The position numbers and the translations under genes are program-made. This document shows positions 8,593 to 17,419 of a stretch of DNA of 64,000 bases, piece after piece. The notes beneath the pieces were generated by a model. It saw nothing but the letters and a program-made list of their open reading frames with translations, was not told where the DNA came from and did not search any database. Position 1 is the stretch's first letter. Each line of letters begins with the position of its first letter. Source of the DNA: Caballeronia sordidicola (GTDB lineage: Bacteria > Pseudomonadota > Gammaproteobacteria > Burkholderiales > Burkholderiaceae); contig NZ_FCOC02000002.1 of NCBI RefSeq assembly GCF_001544455.2, positions 310,001-374,000 of the forward strand, read 5' to 3'.

Positions 8593-10292
8593 GAGAGGCT
8601 GGCGCGTCGCGTGCGTTCAGTCGTGGTTTTGGTAGTGCGCCGGGCACGCTCGGGAGCCGCCTTGATCCGCTGCGCTGGGGCGCTGCGCCTGGAGATTTCC
8701 TCGAATATCTTGCTCATCCTGACATTGCCTTCGGACACCGAGGTCAAACCGAGTTGAATCGGTTCGGCAAGGTTTTTGATCATCTCAGTGGACTCGGTCA
8801 CGGATTCGGACAACGCGTCAGTCAGCGCGCTCAGTGAAAAGGATGTTTCGGCCTGCAATTTGGCCGAATCATTGATGGCGCCCTCGACAGTTCCACTGAC
8901 CTTGTCGAGTGTCTGGCTCACCGAACTCGACAATTGGCTGACCGACGTCCTGATGCCCTCAGTTGCCGTTTCCAGTTGCACCCCCATCTTGTCGAGCGTC
9001 TTATCCACGTTGGTCGACATCAAGGTGACGGAGTCGCGGATGCCGTCCGTCGTCGCCGCCAGCTTCGTGCTCATGTCGTTGAGATTGCTGTGGAAGCTGC
9101 CGTTCATCGACGCGATGCTGTTTGCGAGGCCTTCCTTCACATCGCCGAGGACCGAGACGATCTGTTGTTGCAGCTCGCCGATAGCGACCTGCAATTGGTC
9201 AGCGCTGCCGGACATTGCCTGTGCTGCCGTCGACATCGTCTCGCCCGCTTCGCCGAGGCGATCGATATTCTCGATATTCGCCTTGACGAAGTCTTCAATG
9301 GCTGTGCGCGTATGCTCCGCGTGCGTGGTCGCGACGCTGATTTGCTCCGTTTGGGCGTCGAGCCTTCCGTGGATTGCCTTGGTCGCCGCGACCCCTGCGC
9401 GCGAGACGTCGGTGAGACCTATCAGCATCCGCGAGTGCTCGGCGAACTCCGCCTGGCGTCGCTCGTCGTGTTGCTGCATGTGAGCGGCCACGCGCTGCAT
9501 CGCGGCGCCGACGATTGCGCTGAACTGCTGAGTTTGCGCGTCGAGTTTTTCATGCGTGGTGGCGGTCCCGGCGACGCTCGCACTCGCCGCTTCGTTCAAG
9601 CGCTGAAGAAGGGCGGCGTGTTCGGCAGACTCCGCGCGTCGTTGCTCATCCATCTGCATCAGGCCGCCGACGATGCGCTCGCCCACGGTTTCCAGCGTAG
9701 TCACGAGGCGATCCTCCGCACGCGCCTTTTCTTCCGTTTGCAGACGGGCGACCTCGGCAGCGTGGGTCTTCAGCGTCGCGACGCACCAGCGCAGACGCCG
9801 GTCTTCATAGCCGTTGACGACAGTCCACGCCTTCAAGGCGAGAAACGCCATGATCCCCCACGTAGACGTCTTAAACTTGGTTCCGAGGCCCTCCATCATG
9901 CCCTTGAGGTTTTCCATCGTGTCGTCCATCGAGACGCTGGCCGCGTTCGAGTGCTGCAGGATGTACGACGCCTTGTTCAGGGCAATACCGAGGCCAAGGA
10001 ACGTGCCGAGCAGGCCGAGGATCAGCAGGATGCCCGGCATGATGTCGGCGAGCTTCTCCCAACGCGTCGCGACGATGTCGCTCAATTCGTGGCTCGATCC
10101 GTATTCGGCGGCCAGCACGTCGGTCTGCGCACTGTCCGTCCGGCGGTGCCAGTTCGTCTCCCATCGACGCTCATTGGCACTAAGCCTGACGCCGACGATA
10201 GTGAAGGCGAGCAGAAGCCCCATTACCGAGGAAAAGACGACCTGCAGGAATTCTCCCCGAGGGAGCAGAAATGTGAAAATGTCTTGAATCAT
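8589..10292 (-). CDS. ZorA-like MotA/TolQ/ExbB proton-channel protein with long cytoplasmic tail
   Basis: The protein has 567 residues. I predict three membrane helices at about 14-36, 84-106 and 143-160, as in ExbB/TolQ. The conserved core includes GLLGTFLGLGIAL (93-105) and GLGTKFKTSTWGIM (135-148). After residue 165 comes a soluble, low-complexity helical tail of about 350 residues rich in A, S, T, Q and E. A 60-residue unit in it is repeated in tandem (about 212-271 and 272-331), and a 29-residue unit is repeated further on. The C-terminus is basic (about 535-567). Long tails of this kind mark ZorA, where they form an intracellular rod thought to relay ion-driven rotation. Its start overlaps the stop of the helical protein by one base (TGATG). 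Confidence 0.87.
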   Translation of the reverse strand: MIQDIFTFLLPRGEFLQVVFSSVMGLLLAFTIVGVRLSANERRWETNWHRRTDSAQTDVLAAEYGSSHELSDIVATRWEKLADIMPGILLILGLLGTFLGLGIALNKASYILQHSNAASVSMDDTMENLKGMMEGLGTKFKTSTWGIMAFLALKAWTVVNGYEDRRLRWCVATLKTHAAEVARLQTEEKARAEDRLVTTLETVGERIVGGLMQMDEQRRAESAEHAALLQRLNEAASASVAGTATTHEKLDAQTQQFSAIVGAAMQRVAAHMQQHDERRQAEFAEHSRMLIGLTDVSRAGVAATKAIHGRLDAQTEQISVATTHAEHTRTAIEDFVKANIENIDRLGEAGETMSTAAQAMSGSADQLQVAIGELQQQIVSVLGDVKEGLANSIASMNGSFHSNLNDMSTKLAATTDGIRDSVTLMSTNVDKTLDKMGVQLETATEGIRTSVSQLSSSVSQTLDKVSGTVEGAINDSAKLQAETSFSLSALTDALSESVTESTEMIKNLAEPIQLGLTSVSEGNVRMSKIFEEISRRSAPAQRIKAAPERARRTTKTTTERTRRASLS

Positions 10293-11554
10293 CAGCCGGC
10301 CACCATCACAAGTTGCTCCGCGCGTGCTTTGCTCGCCGCCGCGAAGATATTGGAAAAGTCGTTGATCAAGGAGAGTTCCGCTTCAGGCAGATCGCTGAAG
10401 CGCTTCTTGCTCTGCACACAGTCGATCACGATCTTGCCGACACTCACCGCGCTCTCGGCGAGCCAGGAGAGATCCTCTGCTTCAAGCCTCGCCTCGTCCT
10501 TTTCGATGATTTGCAGGAAGCCTTCCGCGGCCTGGATGAGAATCTGGAACTCGCTGTTCCGGCTTCTATCCTCGATGATTTCTTCGTCAAGCTGCTTGAC
10601 CTGGGCACGTAACGACTTAAGTGTGGCCTGCTCGGCTTCGCCCAGAAGATTCATCTTGTCGGAGAGTTCGAGCTTCTTCATCTGAACCTTGTTCTTTGCC
10701 AGTGCGCCCTCCTTGCCCGTCTGCTGGTCACGCTCGGCTTTGAGGTCGTTGCCCCACGCGACGACCATTTCCTCGAACACGAACGCGATCAACGGCTTAC
10801 CGTAGCGTTTCTGCACGATCTTCTCTAATCGCGCGGCGTCGACATCACTCAACTGCGGATTCTCGTCCAGCAGGTTTGTACTGACCTGAATAAGGAACAT
10901 ATCGTTGTCGCTGATCTTCTCGATGTCGCTGAGCTTGCGAATCTTCTTCTCGGCGTTCGCGAGCAGGCGCTGCGCCGCTCTCAGGCGCAGGTAGTGGTCT
11001 ATGTCTTCGATCACACTGTCGTTGAGCAGTTCGTCGATGCGAGTTCTGAGCAGAATGGAATTGTTGATAAACTCGGCAATCTTGACGCCGCGCTGCAACT
11101 CCTCGGGCGCCATCTCCTTAGCCTTCGCCAGCACTTCCTTATATGCTTCTGCGGCGTCGATTTCTTCTTGCGTCTGGTAGTGTCGCCGTGCTTCCTTCGC
11201 CATCTTGATGGCCCATTCAATGGCGGCTGCAATGCGCTTGGCGAGCGGATGCTCGTCGATCGTGCTCACGAAATCGAGCACCTTGGCAACCGCGGCTGCG
11301 GCAGCCCTGACCTCGGGGTGCGGTATCGTGAGAGCGGCCGCCGCGGCCGCATCACGCGCCTTCACGAGCCATGGCTTGACCACGGTCCAGACTTTCTTGA
11401 TCTCGGCGACGGCGTGCTCGGCCTCGTCGGCGAGGAATATAACAACCTTGCCGGTCACTTCCTTCGCCTTGCGAATGACCGGGTTGATCACCTCGTTGAC
11501 GACGAAATCCTTTGCTGCCCGAAACGCGGAACCTACGATGGAAAACAAGCCCAT
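10292..11554 (-). CDS. Unknown helical protein (420 aa) in the Zorya-like operon
   Basis: I recognise no family. The start at 11554 gives MGLFSIVGSAF and an amphipathic, mildly hydrophobic N-terminal region. An alanine-rich stretch follows at about 68-92. The rest is charged helix with a likely coiled coil (about 295-345, rich in K, E, Q and L). There is no signal peptide and no convincing membrane helix, although the amphipathic start could touch the membrane. It lies 28 nt after the AAA+ gene and ends one base into the ZorA-like start, so the three are surely co-transcribed. Classical Zorya operons lack such a gene. It may be a partner or substrate of the AAA+ ATPase, or an adaptor for the ZorA tail; both are guesses from position. 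Confidence 0.72.
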   Translation of the reverse strand: MGLFSIVGSAFRAAKDFVVNEVINPVIRKAKEVTGKVVIFLADEAEHAVAEIKKVWTVVKPWLVKARDAAAAAALTIPHPEVRAAAAAVAKVLDFVSTIDEHPLAKRIAAAIEWAIKMAKEARRHYQTQEEIDAAEAYKEVLAKAKEMAPEELQRGVKIAEFINNSILLRTRIDELLNDSVIEDIDHYLRLRAAQRLLANAEKKIRKLSDIEKISDNDMFLIQVSTNLLDENPQLSDVDAARLEKIVQKRYGKPLIAFVFEEMVVAWGNDLKAERDQQTGKEGALAKNKVQMKKLELSDKMNLLGEAEQATLKSLRAQVKQLDEEIIEDRSRNSEFQILIQAAEGFLQIIEKDEARLEAEDLSWLAESAVSVGKIVIDCVQSKKRFSDLPEAELSLINDFSNIFAAASKARAEQLVMVAG

Positions 11555-11582
11555 GGCTACCCCGATGAATGATGTATTTGAT

Positions 11583-12491
11583 CTATGAATTCAGGCCGAG
11601 CAGCCGGGTCGCCGCCTGCGTGGATGCCGCGAGCGTATGGCCGCCTGACGCGACATTCGCGCGAGCATTGAGGATCTGCGCTATGGCTGAAGCGATGTGA
11701 GTCGACGTGAGTTGCGCAGCGTGACGCGTGTGCTGCGCGGCGAGAATCGCCTTTGGTAAAGCAAGCCGCATCGCGTTGCGAATATCGCGACCGGAGAAAC
11801 CATCGGACAGCGTGGTGGCTTCTTCGATGATTGCATCGCGCGCTTCGCCGAGCGGGATGCCGGATACGAGCATGCGCGCCCACAGCTGCCGGCGCCCATC
11901 GATATCCGGGAGCTGGAACGAAACGTGGTGAGTGATCCGGCCGAGAAACGCCTCGTCGTAGTTGCGCGCAAAATTGGTCGCGAAGACGACGACACCTTCG
12001 AAGCGCTCGAGTTCGATGAGAAGCGTGGAGCGCATCGAGTTCACTTCGTTGTCGATGCCTTGCGTGACCGACGACAGACGCTTGCCGAGTAGCGTGTCGG
12101 CTTCGTCGAAAAAGAGCAGCGCGCCCGCCTCATACGCGCTTGCGAAGGCCGCCTGGATGTTGCGCGCCGTTTCACCCATGAACTTGCTTTCCAGCTCAGC
12201 GATGCTGATCTCGATGATCGGCAGGTTGAGCACACCAGCGAGCGCATCGGCCGCCATGGTTTTACCGGTGCCGGGCGGGCCGTAGAAATTCAAAATCGTT
12301 GAGCGCCCCATCGGATCGACCGCGCCGAATCCCCAGTCCAAATAGATCGTTCGGTGAAAGCGTATTTTTGCGAGGCTCTCCTCGAATTCGAGACGTGTGT
12401 TAGCTGGCAGAATGAGATCGTCATCCAGCTTGAAGCGTGCTTCCCGGCAAGAGAACGATGGCACCGGCTCAAGTGCGGTGTGAGTGGTCAT
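11583..12491 (-). CDS. AAA+ ATPase, first gene of the Zorya-like operon
   Basis: From the ATG at 12491 the protein has 302 residues; a TTG at 12539 could add 16. It shows Walker A GPPGTGKT (71-78), Walker B LLFFDEAD (125-132), sensor 1 FATN (170-173) and an arginine-finger candidate R185 in AFLGRI. A small helical lid follows, with SGRDIRNAMRLAL near sensor 2. This is a classic single-domain AAA+ of the FtsH/spastin/CbbX sort, with only about 70 residues before the Walker box. Such proteins form hexamers that unfold or remodel partner proteins. It opens the operon, so a promoter probably lies in the 577 nt upstream. Substrates are unknown; the helical protein encoded next is the obvious candidate. 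Confidence 0.85.
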   Translation of the reverse strand: MTTHTALEPVPSFSCREARFKLDDDLILPANTRLEFEESLAKIRFHRTIYLDWGFGAVDPMGRSTILNFYGPPGTGKTMAADALAGVLNLPIIEISIAELESKFMGETARNIQAAFASAYEAGALLFFDEADTLLGKRLSSVTQGIDNEVNSMRSTLLIELERFEGVVVFATNFARNYDEAFLGRITHHVSFQLPDIDGRRQLWARMLVSGIPLGEARDAIIEEATTLSDGFSGRDIRNAMRLALPKAILAAQHTRHAAQLTSTHIASAIAQILNARANVASGGHTLAASTQAATRLLGLNS

Positions 12492-13068
12492 AGATAGTTG
12501 AATACGCGGATTGATCAGCGTCAACGCGGAAGGCAGCAATTCCCATATTTGCCTGACGCCATTACATAGGTGTTATCGACAGACTTAAGCGGATCTTTAG
12601 TAATCTGTGCGTTCGCGTCCAAATGCGTGGCCTTACCCAGACGCCGGCTGCAATCCAGAGGCGGCAAATTATGCGATTCGCATTGAATATGCCTCGCCGT
12701 GGTGATCGGGCGGCGCCCGAGCCACTTCAAGAGAAAGACGACACGAACGCAGCGCATCGTACGACGCAACTTGGACATTTCGTGTCCCATTGGAATCCGA
12801 CGCGACGGTATGCTCCATCTGGCCATCGACGGATGGTGACCCAGTGATAGCATCGCAAGCGCCTTGATGGCAGCTAGGCTCGCACGGTGGCGGAAACGTT
12901 CCACGGAGAAGGATTCGCTCTGCTGTATCGCAAACTTCTCACCCTGCTGTGTACTCTGACCGACGGAAAAGCTCCTGCTGGTCGAGTGAACAGCACCCGC
13001 GACCAGCCCCCCCCGCATGTGCGACGTCGGCCGTCTGGTAACGAGCCGCACAATATTCCTTGTGCTGC
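12492..13068. other. Non-coding gap between the Zorya-like and exopolysaccharide operons
   Basis: I see no convincing gene in these 577 nt. A long open frame on the minus strand (to about 13168) has atypical composition, overlaps the glycosyltransferase gene and has no ribosome site, so I do not call it. The stretch should carry the promoter of the AAA+ gene. It contains one copy of the recurrent GGACA-N5-TGTCC palindrome. Confidence 0.5.
12773..12787. promoter_or_regulatory. GGACA-N5-TGTCC palindrome, copy 1
   Basis: A perfect 5-bp inverted repeat with spacer TTTCG, followed by a further C. It lies 282 nt upstream of the chosen AAA+ start. The same arms and spacing recur at 18632, 21827 and 26620. 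It may be an operator; an end of a decayed mobile element is the main alternative. Confidence 0.5.
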
Positions 13069-14286
13069 TCAAGTCTTTTTGGACGATGTACCCCGCGTAC
13101 CCCACTCCCCGACGTCGAACGTACAGAGCGCAACGAGGGTAATCAGAAAAGAGTCCGCGATAAACCACATCCCAAGTGCACCGATGATCAATGGATTCAC
13201 TTTCTGTTCAGGGTTATGCCACCGGACGTACAGGTTGTAGAGCAAACCGATTAAAACCCACAATCCGAAATAAAGTTGCATGTCGCGCAGAAGGTTTTCC
13301 GCAAGCCAACCCGACGCCAGACCGTAAATGCACATCGCGGGCCAAAGCACTTGCAGCGCGCCCGGGATCAGGAGATTCACAACTGTCAATGGATGCAGCA
13401 CTTCGAGGTTTGTCCAGAACTTCCGCACTGTCCAGAACAGGTCGCGCAGTCCGCTGCGCCGCCAGCGCAACTGCTGCATGAATAGTTGCCTGAAGTTGTT
13501 CGGCGCCGCCGTCCAGCATTGCGCGTTGATGTTGATATAGGTCTTCAGGCCTTTCAGCAACAGCAGATGCGTCATGTAGCGATCCTCGCCGTCGCGCACA
13601 CCGACACCAAACCAGTTCCGGCGCTTCACCTGCTCCTCGATGGCCTCGAAATGTTCGCGCCGTACCGCGAACAGGCACCCCGAGATACAGATCACGTTTC
13701 GCGTCCAGTTCTGCAACATCTTCATGATCTGGAAGCTGTAGTAGTAAACGACCGTCTGACATTGAGTCAAGACGTTCTCACGCGCGTTACTGATACCGAC
13801 CCGGCCTCCCACTGCACCGATCGTCTCATCCAAGAAGCAAGCTGTCAGTTCTGCGATGGCGCGCCTGTCGAAAATGCAATCGGAGTCGATGCAGATCAAT
13901 ATCTCGCCCGACGAATGCGACAGGGCATGCGAGAGCGTCTGGTGCTTGCCAGAATTGACCGGGTTACGGAACGCCCTTACGTTCTTCCAGCGCCGCGCGG
14001 CGCGTTCGATCCATTCGAACGTGTCATCGGCAGAACAGTCGTCGACGGCGATGACATCAACCTTCTCCATCGGATAATCGCTGGCAAGAATGCTTTCTAT
14101 CGTCCGGAACACATGCTCTCCTTCGTTGAAGCAAGGAAGAAGCACGCTCACCCGCGGCTGCAAAGCGTAGTTTTTTTCCAGAAACGTTGATTTCGCGCCG
14201 AACCGCAACATCAGCGTCACGCCGAAGTTCAGCACCATCACCATCAGCGGTAACGCAAAAATCAACTGAACAAATGTATCGGTCAC
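13069..14286 (-). CDS. Processive family 2 glycosyltransferase (HasA/NodC/Alg8-like)
   Basis: A GTG start at 14286 overlaps the stop of the upstream gene (GTGA), giving 405 residues; a longer open frame to 14358 would intrude on that gene. An N-terminal membrane helix (about 7-29) precedes a cytosolic GT-A domain with DD (82-83), DSD (134-136, sugar-nucleotide and metal binding), GED and the processive QxxRW signature (QQLRW). Several C-terminal membrane helices follow. Such enzymes polymerise UDP- or GDP-sugars while extruding the chain. The neighbouring nucleotide-sugar dehydrogenase suggests that the polymer contains a uronic acid. There is no PilZ domain, so direct c-di-GMP control is not visible. 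It is the last gene of the five-gene operon 18478-13069. Confidence 0.88.
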   Translation of the reverse strand: MTDTFVQLIFALPLMVMVLNFGVTLMLRFGAKSTFLEKNYALQPRVSVLLPCFNEGEHVFRTIESILASDYPMEKVDVIAVDDCSADDTFEWIERAARRWKNVRAFRNPVNSGKHQTLSHALSHSSGEILICIDSDCIFDRRAIAELTACFLDETIGAVGGRVGISNARENVLTQCQTVVYYYSFQIMKMLQNWTRNVICISGCLFAVRREHFEAIEEQVKRRNWFGVGVRDGEDRYMTHLLLLKGLKTYININAQCWTAAPNNFRQLFMQQLRWRRSGLRDLFWTVRKFWTNLEVLHPLTVVNLLIPGALQVLWPAMCIYGLASGWLAENLLRDMQLYFGLWVLIGLLYNLYVRWHNPEQKVNPLIIGALGMWFIADSFLITLVALCTFDVGEWGTRGTSSKKT

Positions 14287-14960
14287 AGTGGCCTCAAAGA
14301 CTTGATCATGAACTCGATTTCCTGCTGACTTCGTGGGTACGGCCGTCTGAATAGCCACAGATTGATGACCAGCGTCTGTGGCCGATCGGCAATATTGCCT
14401 CGAAAGCTCACTTCACGACCTTGCTGCAAAGGCGACTCCCAGCTCACTGAATCACGTTGCCAGTTAAAGGCGAACATCGAGTGCGTGATATTTTCCTGCA
14501 CGCTCAGCGCAGCATGACGCTTGCCGATACCACTGCGATTCCACACCGTGTAGTTGACCTGCGGCGCATTCGCTTCGCCCCAACGCGCGATTTCGATGTC
14601 AATCTCGTTGGTACCATCCGGACCGACATCCGCGGGCGGATACATAAACACGCCGAACACGACGTCCGGATCGACGCTGCCGATAGGGCCGCGAACATCG
14701 AATGCGTACCGGCCAAAACCGAATCGTCTTGTCGACTCGAGTTCGACGCATGCAAACCGGCCGTCCGGCAAGCGCGCGATCTTCAGATGCAACCATCCAT
14801 CCGCATCGACCCATGCGCCATCTGCATTCCATCGGTCCGAAGCGCATGGTTTGCCCGCCCCCGTCCGGACGCGCCATTCGGTGCCTGCCCACTCGATCCC
14901 CCTCGCCGACGCCGCCGACACGCACACCAGCGCAAGGATCGCGCAAAGCCGCCTTTTCAT
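14283..14960 (-). CDS. Secreted GH16-like (concanavalin-fold) protein
   Basis: The protein has 225 residues from the ATG at 14960. A signal peptide of about 20 residues ends ...ASARG. The mature part has the look of glycoside hydrolase family 16: RFGFGRYAFDVRG, then GTNEIDIEIARWG, which matches the E-[ILV]-D-[IVAF]-E catalytic box (EIDIE), then VNYTVW and a late strand with LVINLWLFRR. GH16 enzymes cut or transglycosylate beta-1,3/1,4-linked polysaccharides. Inside a synthase operon it probably trims or releases the polymer in the periplasm. It overlaps the glycosyltransferase gene by 4 nt and lies 22 nt after the dehydrogenase. Confidence 0.75.
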   Translation of the reverse strand: MKRRLCAILALVCVSAASARGIEWAGTEWRVRTGAGKPCASDRWNADGAWVDADGWLHLKIARLPDGRFACVELESTRRFGFGRYAFDVRGPIGSVDPDVVFGVFMYPPADVGPDGTNEIDIEIARWGEANAPQVNYTVWNRSGIGKRHAALSVQENITHSMFAFNWQRDSVSWESPLQQGREVSFRGNIADRPQTLVINLWLFRRPYPRSQQEIEFMIKSLRPL

Positions 14961-14982
14961 CGGATTCACCTCTCGCGCAAGT

Positions 14983-16284
14983 TCAGGCTCGCACCAACGT
15001 GACATTGTGCGGTTCGCTGCCACGGGCCAGTACGCCCTTCACGTCTGTGACCACAGCTCCATGTCGTGGGTGAATGTGCTGGAGAATCATGTTCCAACCG
15101 CCGTGCACGAATTCGGTGTGAGCGACGGCCAGCACCACGGCGCGAGCTGGTTCGCGTCGTTCGAAACTCGTAAGCCTGATGCCGTATTCCCGCTCCACCT
15201 CTTTCGGGTCCGCGAGAGGGTCGATTACCTGCACGTCGATGCCCCAGCTCATGAATTCCCGAACGAGTCCCACGGCTTTCGAATTGCGAATGTCGGACAC
15301 ATTCTCCTTGAACGTAATGCCCAGCACGGTGATTCTCGAATCGAGCGGCAGGCCGCGATGACGCATCGCCTTCAAGGTCTTTTCCGCGAGAAGGCCCGGC
15401 ATCTTATCGTTCACTTCTCGTGCCGCAAGGATCAGCGACGGTATGTAGCCCACCTGCGCGGACCGGTGCGTCAGATAGTACGGGTCGACGGAAATACAAT
15501 GACCACCGACAAACCCCGGTACGTACCGGTGAAAATTCCATTTCGACGCAGCGGCGTTGATTGCGTCATGCGTGTCGATGTCGAGCCGCGAAAAGATTTG
15601 CGACAGTTCGTTCATCAAGGCGATATTGACGTCCCGCTGAGTGTTCTCGATCACCTTGGCCGCTTCCGCGACCTTGATGTTTTCTGCGCGGTATGTCGTC
15701 GTAATCTTCGAATACATACCGTCGATCAGCTCAAGCGTTTCCTGTGTGTCGCCTGACACGATCTTCGTCGTGGAAGTGAGCGTATGAACCTTGTCGCCGG
15801 GATTGATGCGTTCCGGCGAGTAAGCCACCCAGAAGTCCACGCCATGCTGTAACCGGCGCTCACCCGTAAGTTCGTCCCGGTGCTCCAGCAGCGGTACGCA
15901 GATGTCCTCCGTCACACCGGGATACACCGTGCTCTCGTAGACAACGGTCGTGCCAGCCTTCAGGTGCCCCGCAATTGTCTTCGTTGCGCCGATAACGGGA
16001 CTGAGGTCTGGCACGTTTGCGTCTGTGACGGGTGTGGGAACGGTGACTACGATGAGGTCGGTGTCACGCATTGCCTCACCGGCATCGCTTACGAGGCGCC
16101 AGTTCGCAGAGCGAAGATCGGCCTCTGCGAGTTCGCCCGTCCTGTCGCGGCCAACAAGCAGTTCGGCGATCCTGATACCGTCGATATCGTAGCCGGTCAC
16201 ATCGAAATGCCTAGAGAGTTCGAATGCGAGCGGGCATCCCACGTAACCCAACCCGACAACCAGAATCTTATTGATCTTGCGCAT
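14983..16284 (-). CDS. UDP-sugar 6-dehydrogenase (WbpA/TviB/WecC-like)
   Basis: The protein has 433 residues, the usual length of the UDP-glucose/GDP-mannose dehydrogenase family. The Rossmann loop GLGYVG is at 11-16 and binds NAD. The active-site segment GFVGGHCISVDPYYL carries the catalytic Cys263. A C-terminal sugar-nucleotide domain (about 320-433) contains GITFKENVSDIRNS. The HCISVDPYYL variant is typical of enzymes acting on UDP-N-acetylhexosamines (WecC, WbpA, TviB) rather than UDP-glucose, so a UDP-HexNAc uronate is the likely product; this is inference. It overlaps the end of the TolC-like gene by 17 nt and supplies precursor for the glycosyltransferase in the same operon. Confidence 0.88.
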   Translation of the reverse strand: MRKINKILVVGLGYVGCPLAFELSRHFDVTGYDIDGIRIAELLVGRDRTGELAEADLRSANWRLVSDAGEAMRDTDLIVVTVPTPVTDANVPDLSPVIGATKTIAGHLKAGTTVVYESTVYPGVTEDICVPLLEHRDELTGERRLQHGVDFWVAYSPERINPGDKVHTLTSTTKIVSGDTQETLELIDGMYSKITTTYRAENIKVAEAAKVIENTQRDVNIALMNELSQIFSRLDIDTHDAINAAASKWNFHRYVPGFVGGHCISVDPYYLTHRSAQVGYIPSLILAAREVNDKMPGLLAEKTLKAMRHRGLPLDSRITVLGITFKENVSDIRNSKAVGLVREFMSWGIDVQVIDPLADPKEVEREYGIRLTSFERREPARAVVLAVAHTEFVHGGWNMILQHIHPRHGAVVTDVKGVLARGSEPHNVTLVRA

Positions 16285-17353
16285 AGTTCTGAGACAGTAG
16301 CGTGATTTGCAAGCGTGTCAGATGGACTTTCATGGCGGCCATGGCGAGGCTGACGCGCACCTTCGATTTCATCCTTAGCGCTTCTGGCGAATCCAGCTTG
16401 CGCAGCCGCTCGTACTCTTCGCTCAGGCGGCGCTGTTCATCGATCAGGTGCGGCAGGATCCCGTTCTGCACGCTCAAGAGATCTGCCGTGCTTCTTTGCA
16501 GTCCGTCGACTTTCTGTGCAAGCTCGTCATTCAGCTGTCGCCGCATCGTCATCAGCGAATTCGTCGCGTTATCCAGCTTTCTGCCGTACGACATCGCGTT
16601 AAAGTTATAGGTGAAGGTGACGGAAACGAACGGTTGATATCCCGTCGACGTGTTGAACGGTGCGCCCGAAATCGGCTTTTGCACACCACCGATCAACGAC
16701 ACATCCCATGCCTGTAACTTCTGCTTGTGATTCAGCTCGTCCTGAAGGGCCAGCGTCGACTCGTCGATCTTCGCCATCGCCTCCTTCAGATCAATTTTCG
16801 GAACGTCGGGAATCTGCTGCGACGCCACGTCAGTTTTCGCGGCAATGTACTGCGTGTTCACCTGGTCGCGCTGCTGCTCGAGCGTCAGCAGGTCCGACAA
16901 CGTCCCGTTGCCGGTGCGCAGACGCTTTTCTGTCGACGCGATCTCTTCGTCCAGGATATCGAGCACGTCCTTCAGATCCGCTGCCTGCTGAACGGCAATC
17001 TGCTGTTTGATAGAAGACATGCCATATTTGACGACGCGATCAACACTGAGCGTGCGGCTGTACAACTCGCACTCCAACTCCGCGGCCCGCGTCGCCGACC
17101 TGCCCTGCAGATCTTTCGACAGGCTTTTCGACAGACCGATCACGACCTGTTTGAGCGACGGATTCGAGTCCGATTGCCCCAGACGGCCAAAACCCTCGAC
17201 GCCGGAATCCAGCGTGCGTTCGGCGTCCGCCTGGTCCTGCACGTACTGGCAATAGGCCCGCTTCTCGCCTTCCGACGAAGTCTGCGCAAACGCACTAGCG
17301 CTCAGCGTACCGATCAGCGCGAATACAAACACTTTTTTGATTTTGGATGACAT
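16268..17353 (-). CDS. TolC-like outer-membrane channel protein
   Basis: From the ATG at 17353 the protein has 361 residues with a clear signal peptide (MSSKIKKVFVFALIGTLSAS, cut after AFAQ); a TTG at 17389 adds 12 unlikely residues. The mature chain is long amphipathic helix and coiled coil (about 95-215 and 270-345) interrupted by strand-like segments such as QPFVSVTFTYNFN. It is shorter than TolC (about 430 mature residues) and only loosely similar to the outer-membrane efflux family. It lies 66 nt downstream of the HlyD-like gene, and together they probably form an envelope-spanning conduit. Work in an exopolysaccharide operon rather than drug efflux is inferred from the neighbours. Confidence 0.72.
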   Translation of the reverse strand: MSSKIKKVFVFALIGTLSASAFAQTSSEGEKRAYCQYVQDQADAERTLDSGVEGFGRLGQSDSNPSLKQVVIGLSKSLSKDLQGRSATRAAELECELYSRTLSVDRVVKYGMSSIKQQIAVQQAADLKDVLDILDEEIASTEKRLRTGNGTLSDLLTLEQQRDQVNTQYIAAKTDVASQQIPDVPKIDLKEAMAKIDESTLALQDELNHKQKLQAWDVSLIGGVQKPISGAPFNTSTGYQPFVSVTFTYNFNAMSYGRKLDNATNSLMTMRRQLNDELAQKVDGLQRSTADLLSVQNGILPHLIDEQRRLSEEYERLRKLDSPEALRMKSKVRVSLAMAAMKVHLTRLQITLLSQNYAQDQ

Positions 17354-17419
17354 CAATTCGGCTATGGTATTACGAGAGAGATTTCTCAATCGGCATGCGG
17401 TAGTAGATTGACCGACCTC

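Noticed and set aside
12521..13168. 215-codon minus-strand frame between the Zorya-like and exopolysaccharide operons
   Set aside because: It overlaps the glycosyltransferase 3' end, has no ribosome site and no recognisable segment.
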